A DNA stretch of 8,044 nucleotides from NCBI GenBank assembly GCA_007695205.1, contig REEF01001067.1, positions 1 through 8,044 of the forward strand, read 5' to 3'. The notes under the pieces were generated by a model. The model did not search any database and was not told where the DNA came from. It saw nothing but the letters and a program-made list of their open reading frames with translations. The stretch comes from Planctomycetaceae bacterium (lineage in GTDB: Bacteria; Planctomycetota; Planctomycetia; Pirellulales; Pirellulaceae). This document shows positions 4,978-8,044 of the stretch, in pieces (within the stretch, counting starts at the first letter, position 1; each line of letters opens with the position of its first letter). The position numbers and the translations under genes were made by a program.

Positions 4978-7900
4978 ATGAGGATGGTTTTCTGGTTGGC
5001 GTTCGGGTTGGTGTGCGGAATTGTGGGACTTGGTCTGGTGGCGCATGGCTCGCCGCCGGACCGGCCGACGAATGCCGCTCGGTTTCCGGTGGCGGAACGG
5101 ATCGCAGAAGCAGTCCAGGCCGATTGGATCGCCGCCGACCGCCAGTTCGCTCGATTCGTTGATCCCGAGGGTCCTGAGGCGAAAGTGACCACAGCCCAGG
5201 ACGCAGCCGGAGCCGTCGATGGGGTCATCACCAGCCGTTTCGGCTTCCACACGGCCAGCAACGAAATCGATCCCTGGTGGCAGGTGGACTTAACAAGGAT
5301 CGAGTCCATCCAGCGTGTGGTGGTCTACAATCGCACGGACGGCAACACGGCTCCGCGCACCAGTCGGCTGAGGATTCTGGTTACCGATCAGGGTGCCGAG
5401 GAGTGTACGCCGCAGGATTTTCGCCAGGTCTACCAGCACGATGGTACCGTCTTCTTCGGCGCGGCGCAGAATGCGCCGCTGGAGGTCACGTTTGACCCGC
5501 CGATCGAAGGTCGCGTCGTCCGTTTAATGGTGCCTGGCCGATGCTCGTTCGCATTGGTCGAGGTGCAGGTCTACGCGGCCGAGGATCCCGAGACGAACAT
5601 CGCGTTGGGACGACCGGCAGATCAGAAGAGCGTTCATCCAACCGGGTCGCACCCGGGTACCGAAGGGCACCCGCTGCCTGCGTCGCTGGCTTCGACCCAG
5701 CCAGAGCAAGATACTTTTTCGATGGATCATGTCCAGGAGGTGCTCGACCGCGCCGCTCGTCTGGCCACGCGACTCGGCGGCCACGCGGACCTATTGCGGT
5801 TGGAACCGCTGAGAGAGCGGCTAGCATCCTTGAAGGATCGCGTCGCCGAGTCGGCCCAAGAGAATGACCGGCCCGAATCGAAGCGACGCGAGCTTTACCT
5901 GACCGCTCGACAGTTGCTTCGCCAGATCGCATGGACCAACCCGCGACTGTTGGAGATCGATCGGTTGCTGTTCGTCAAACGCCATGATCCTGGGTACCAC
6001 ATCCCCGGTGCTTTGATCCACATGGTCCATCAGTGTTACGGTTTTGGCGCCAAGCCGGGTGGAGGCCTGTACGTGTTGGAAGATCCTTTCTCGGACCAGC
6101 CCACGCGAGTCGACCTGCTGGCTGGCACCGAGGTGGAGAACGGCCGACTGGCCGGCGGGCGACTGGAACCGGGCGCCTTTTACCGACCTGAAGTCTCTTT
6201 CGACGGGCAGACGATCCTCTTTCCTTACACCCAGGCGTTGGGCGAAAAACCCGAATGGTCGCCGCAGGCGTGTTATCACATTTTCAGCGTCCGTGCCGAC
6301 GGCACCGGGTTGCGGCAGTTAACGGATGGATCGTGGAACGATTTCGACCCGTGCTTCCTGCCGGACGGGCGAATCGCCTTTATCTCCGAACGGCGAGGCG
6401 GCTATCTTCGCTGCGGAGGCTCTGCGCCGCGATGGCCTTCGCCCAATTTCACGTTGCATTCGATGGAGTCGGATGGCAGCGACATCATCACACTCAGCTA
6501 TCACGAGACGCAGGAATGGAACCCCAGCGTCGATCATGACGGCATGATCGTCTATACCCGTTGGGATTATGTCGACCGCGACACCAACGTGGCTCATCAC
6601 AAGTGGCTCTGCTATCCCGATGGTCGGGACCCGCGCGCTTTGCACGGCAATTATCCCAGCCATCGCCGCCGCGACCGTCCCTGGATGGAGACGCAGATCC
6701 GCGCGATCCCAGGCTCGCACCGCTACATCGCGGTGGCCTCTGCGCACCATGGACACGAATTCGGATCGCTGGTGCTGATCGATCCGCGCGTGGAAGACGA
6801 CGGCGCCATGTCGCAACTGATTCGTTTGACCCCCGAGATCCCCTTCCCGGAATCCGAGGGCCGCCCCGCGTACGATTACATGATCTACGGAACGCCTTGG
6901 CCGTTGAGCGAGGAGGACTATCTGGTCGTTTACGATCCGGACGCTGCGGGCCGTTTGGTGTCGGGCGACGATGCGACGCAGAATCGGGGCAATTACAACC
7001 GAGGCATTTACTGGATCGATCGCGACGGTAACCGCGAGCTGGTCTACCGTGATCCGGCGATTTCCTGCTATGCCCCGATGCCGTTGCAGCCGAGGCCCAA
7101 GCCGCCGGTCATCGCTCGAAGAACCTACCAAGCGGCGCGGGATCTGCTGGCGGCGGGATCCGAGATTCCGCAGGCCACCATCGCCGTCATGAACGTCTAC
7201 GACAGCCAGTTTGATTGGCCCGAGGGTACCGAGATCCAGGCCCTGCGTATCATCCACGTGCTGCCCAAAACCACCTCGCCGGCCAACCAACCGCGGATCG
7301 GTGCTGCCAACGGGGCGAACGCTCGATCCGTCTTGGGCACCGTGCCGGTCGAGGCGGATGGCAGTGCTTATTTCGAAGCGCCGGTAGGGAAATCCATCTA
7401 TTTCCAGGCCTTGGACGCTCGGGGGATGGCCGTCCAGTCCATGCGTTCGTCGACCTATGTGCATCCCGGCGAGCAGCTCAACTGTCAGGGCTGCCACGAA
7501 CGCAAGCACTCACCGCCTCCGCCTTCCCTGGCAACGGCGCCGCTGGCATTGCAACGGCCGCCATCGCCGATCCAGTCGGAACCCGACGGCTCGCGGCCTT
7601 TCAGCTATGTGCGGCTGGTCCAACCGGTGCTGGATCGCAACTGCGTCGATTGCCACCGCAAGGAAGGAGCCCTCGATCTGAACGGCACGATCGAAGGCAA
7701 CCATGGATTCAGCCGTTCGTATAACAATTTGGTCAGCGAATTCGGCTTCTACTACGATTCCAACAATGGATCGTTGCATCGACCGGGCCGCGGCGGCGCC
7801 CGCACCGAACCGGGGCGCTTCGGCGCTCATGCATCGCGGCTGATGGAATACCTGGACGCCCGTCATCACGGCGTCGCGTTGGATGACGAGGACTATCGGC

Positions 7901-8001
7901 GGATCATTGTATGGCTGGACGCCAATTCGGATTTCCTGGGCGCTTACGAAGACGTCGAAGCACAACGTCGCGGCGAAATCGTATGGCCCACACTCGATTG
8001 A
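4978..8001 (+). CDS. Exported hydrazine synthase alpha-related (HzsA-like) dihaem protein with F5/8C domain
   Basis: 1007 residues. A signal peptide (R2, hydrophobic 4-22) probably cleaves after AHG at 22-24. Residues about 65-201 are an F5/8C (discoidin) beta-sandwich: AVDG at 79-82, WWQVDL at 100-105, final strand VEVQVYA. Residues about 220-320 look helical, partly coiled coil. Residues about 330-770 match the HzsA middle propeller, with TolB-like blades (RPEVSFDGQTILF, DFDPCFLPDGRIAFIS) and Cys479 after the GGY turn. The C-terminal part has c-type haem sites C836-QG-C839-H840 and C889-VD-C892-H893, then H963/H964 and an EDYRRIIVWLDAN segment usual in planctomycete cytochromes. The anammox enzyme's alpha subunit has about 800 residues; the excess here is the F5/8C domain and linker. 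No beta/gamma subunits are visible, so hydrazine synthesis is unlikely. A periplasmic or surface redox role is inferred; substrate unknown. Probably co-transcribed with the upstream propeller gene. Confidence 0.88.
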   Translation: MRMVFWLAFGLVCGIVGLGLVAHGSPPDRPTNAARFPVAERIAEAVQADWIAADRQFARFVDPEGPEAKVTTAQDAAGAVDGVITSRFGFHTASNEIDPWWQVDLTRIESIQRVVVYNRTDGNTAPRTSRLRILVTDQGAEECTPQDFRQVYQHDGTVFFGAAQNAPLEVTFDPPIEGRVVRLMVPGRCSFALVEVQVYAAEDPETNIALGRPADQKSVHPTGSHPGTEGHPLPASLASTQPEQDTFSMDHVQEVLDRAARLATRLGGHADLLRLEPLRERLASLKDRVAESAQENDRPESKRRELYLTARQLLRQIAWTNPRLLEIDRLLFVKRHDPGYHIPGALIHMVHQCYGFGAKPGGGLYVLEDPFSDQPTRVDLLAGTEVENGRLAGGRLEPGAFYRPEVSFDGQTILFPYTQALGEKPEWSPQACYHIFSVRADGTGLRQLTDGSWNDFDPCFLPDGRIAFISERRGGYLRCGGSAPRWPSPNFTLHSMESDGSDIITLSYHETQEWNPSVDHDGMIVYTRWDYVDRDTNVAHHKWLCYPDGRDPRALHGNYPSHRRRDRPWMETQIRAIPGSHRYIAVASAHHGHEFGSLVLIDPRVEDDGAMSQLIRLTPEIPFPESEGRPAYDYMIYGTPWPLSEEDYLVVYDPDAAGRLVSGDDATQNRGNYNRGIYWIDRDGNRELVYRDPAISCYAPMPLQPRPKPPVIARRTYQAARDLLAAGSEIPQATIAVMNVYDSQFDWPEGTEIQALRIIHVLPKTTSPANQPRIGAANGANARSVLGTVPVEADGSAYFEAPVGKSIYFQALDARGMAVQSMRSSTYVHPGEQLNCQGCHERKHSPPPPSLATAPLALQRPPSPIQSEPDGSRPFSYVRLVQPVLDRNCVDCHRKEGALDLNGTIEGNHGFSRSYNNLVSEFGFYYDSNNGSLHRPGRGGARTEPGRFGAHASRLMEYLDARHHGVALDDEDYRRIIVWLDANSDFLGAYEDVEAQRRGEIVWPTLD

Positions 8002-8044
8002 TCAGGCACCACCGTCCAGACCCAAGCATCGGCAAAACAATAAC
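8002..8044 (+). other. Short downstream sequence, no feature seen
   Basis: The 43 bases after the TGA at 7999-8001 contain no hairpin followed by T residues and no ribosome binding site with a start codon. Whether the operon continues cannot be told from this window. Confidence 0.6.

Noticed and set aside
6319..7509. Long minus-strand open frame (396 codons) opposite the HzsA-like gene
   Set aside because: It is antisense to strongly recognisable domains, has no recognisable domain itself, and such shadows are expected in GC-rich coding DNA. The same applies to minus-strand frames at 1760-2629, 3767-4624 and 4318-5250.
4978..8001. Annotation as true hydrazine synthase subunit (hzsA)
   Set aside because: Only the middle propeller and haem region match; beta and gamma subunits and other anammox genes are absent, and a large extra N-terminal domain is present.

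Overview
The window looks like chromosomal DNA of a heterotrophic planctomycete, probably Pirellulaceae-like. This rests on four things: GC-rich coding sequence; a very large exported PQQ-like propeller protein ending in a malectin-type domain; a hydrazine-synthase-alpha-related dihaem protein carrying an F5/8C (discoidin) domain; and a palindromic GGACGGATT/AATCCGTCC repeat of a kind I recall as common in planctomycete intergenic DNA. The placement is inference from family knowledge; no marker gene is present.

Layout. Positions 1-800 hold the start of a minus-strand gene that runs off the left edge. It encodes a predicted lipoprotein with a Glu/Pro-rich repeat built from a 15-bp tandem DNA repeat. 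Positions 801-1393 are a divergent intergenic region. It contains two direct copies of a 27-bp palindrome, bracketed by short inverted and direct repeats. Closer to the plus-strand genes it has a good sigma70-type promoter (TTGCCA, 17 bp, TACAAT) and a 7-bp inverted repeat in the predicted leader. Positions 1394-4885 encode a 1163-residue exported protein: a PQQ-like beta-propeller, a Rossmann/methyltransferase-like insertion, a second propeller block with four Cys, then a malectin-like domain. A 92-bp gap follows, with a two-part stem-loop reaching into the next ribosome binding site. Positions 4978-8001 encode a 1007-residue exported protein: signal peptide, F5/8C domain, helical linker, HzsA-type middle propeller, and a C-terminal region with two CXXCH haem motifs. 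The last 43 bases hold nothing recognisable.

The two large plus-strand genes are tightly spaced, share one evident upstream promoter and both carry export signals. They probably form an operon for a cell-envelope or periplasmic function. Both pair a propeller with a carbohydrate-binding-type beta-sandwich (malectin at one C-terminus, F5/8C at the other N-terminus). One carries c-type haems. A surface or periplasmic redox function linked to polysaccharide is a reasonable hypothesis, but no substrate can be read from the sequence. No hydrazine synthase beta/gamma or other anammox genes are visible, so hydrazine synthesis should not be assumed.
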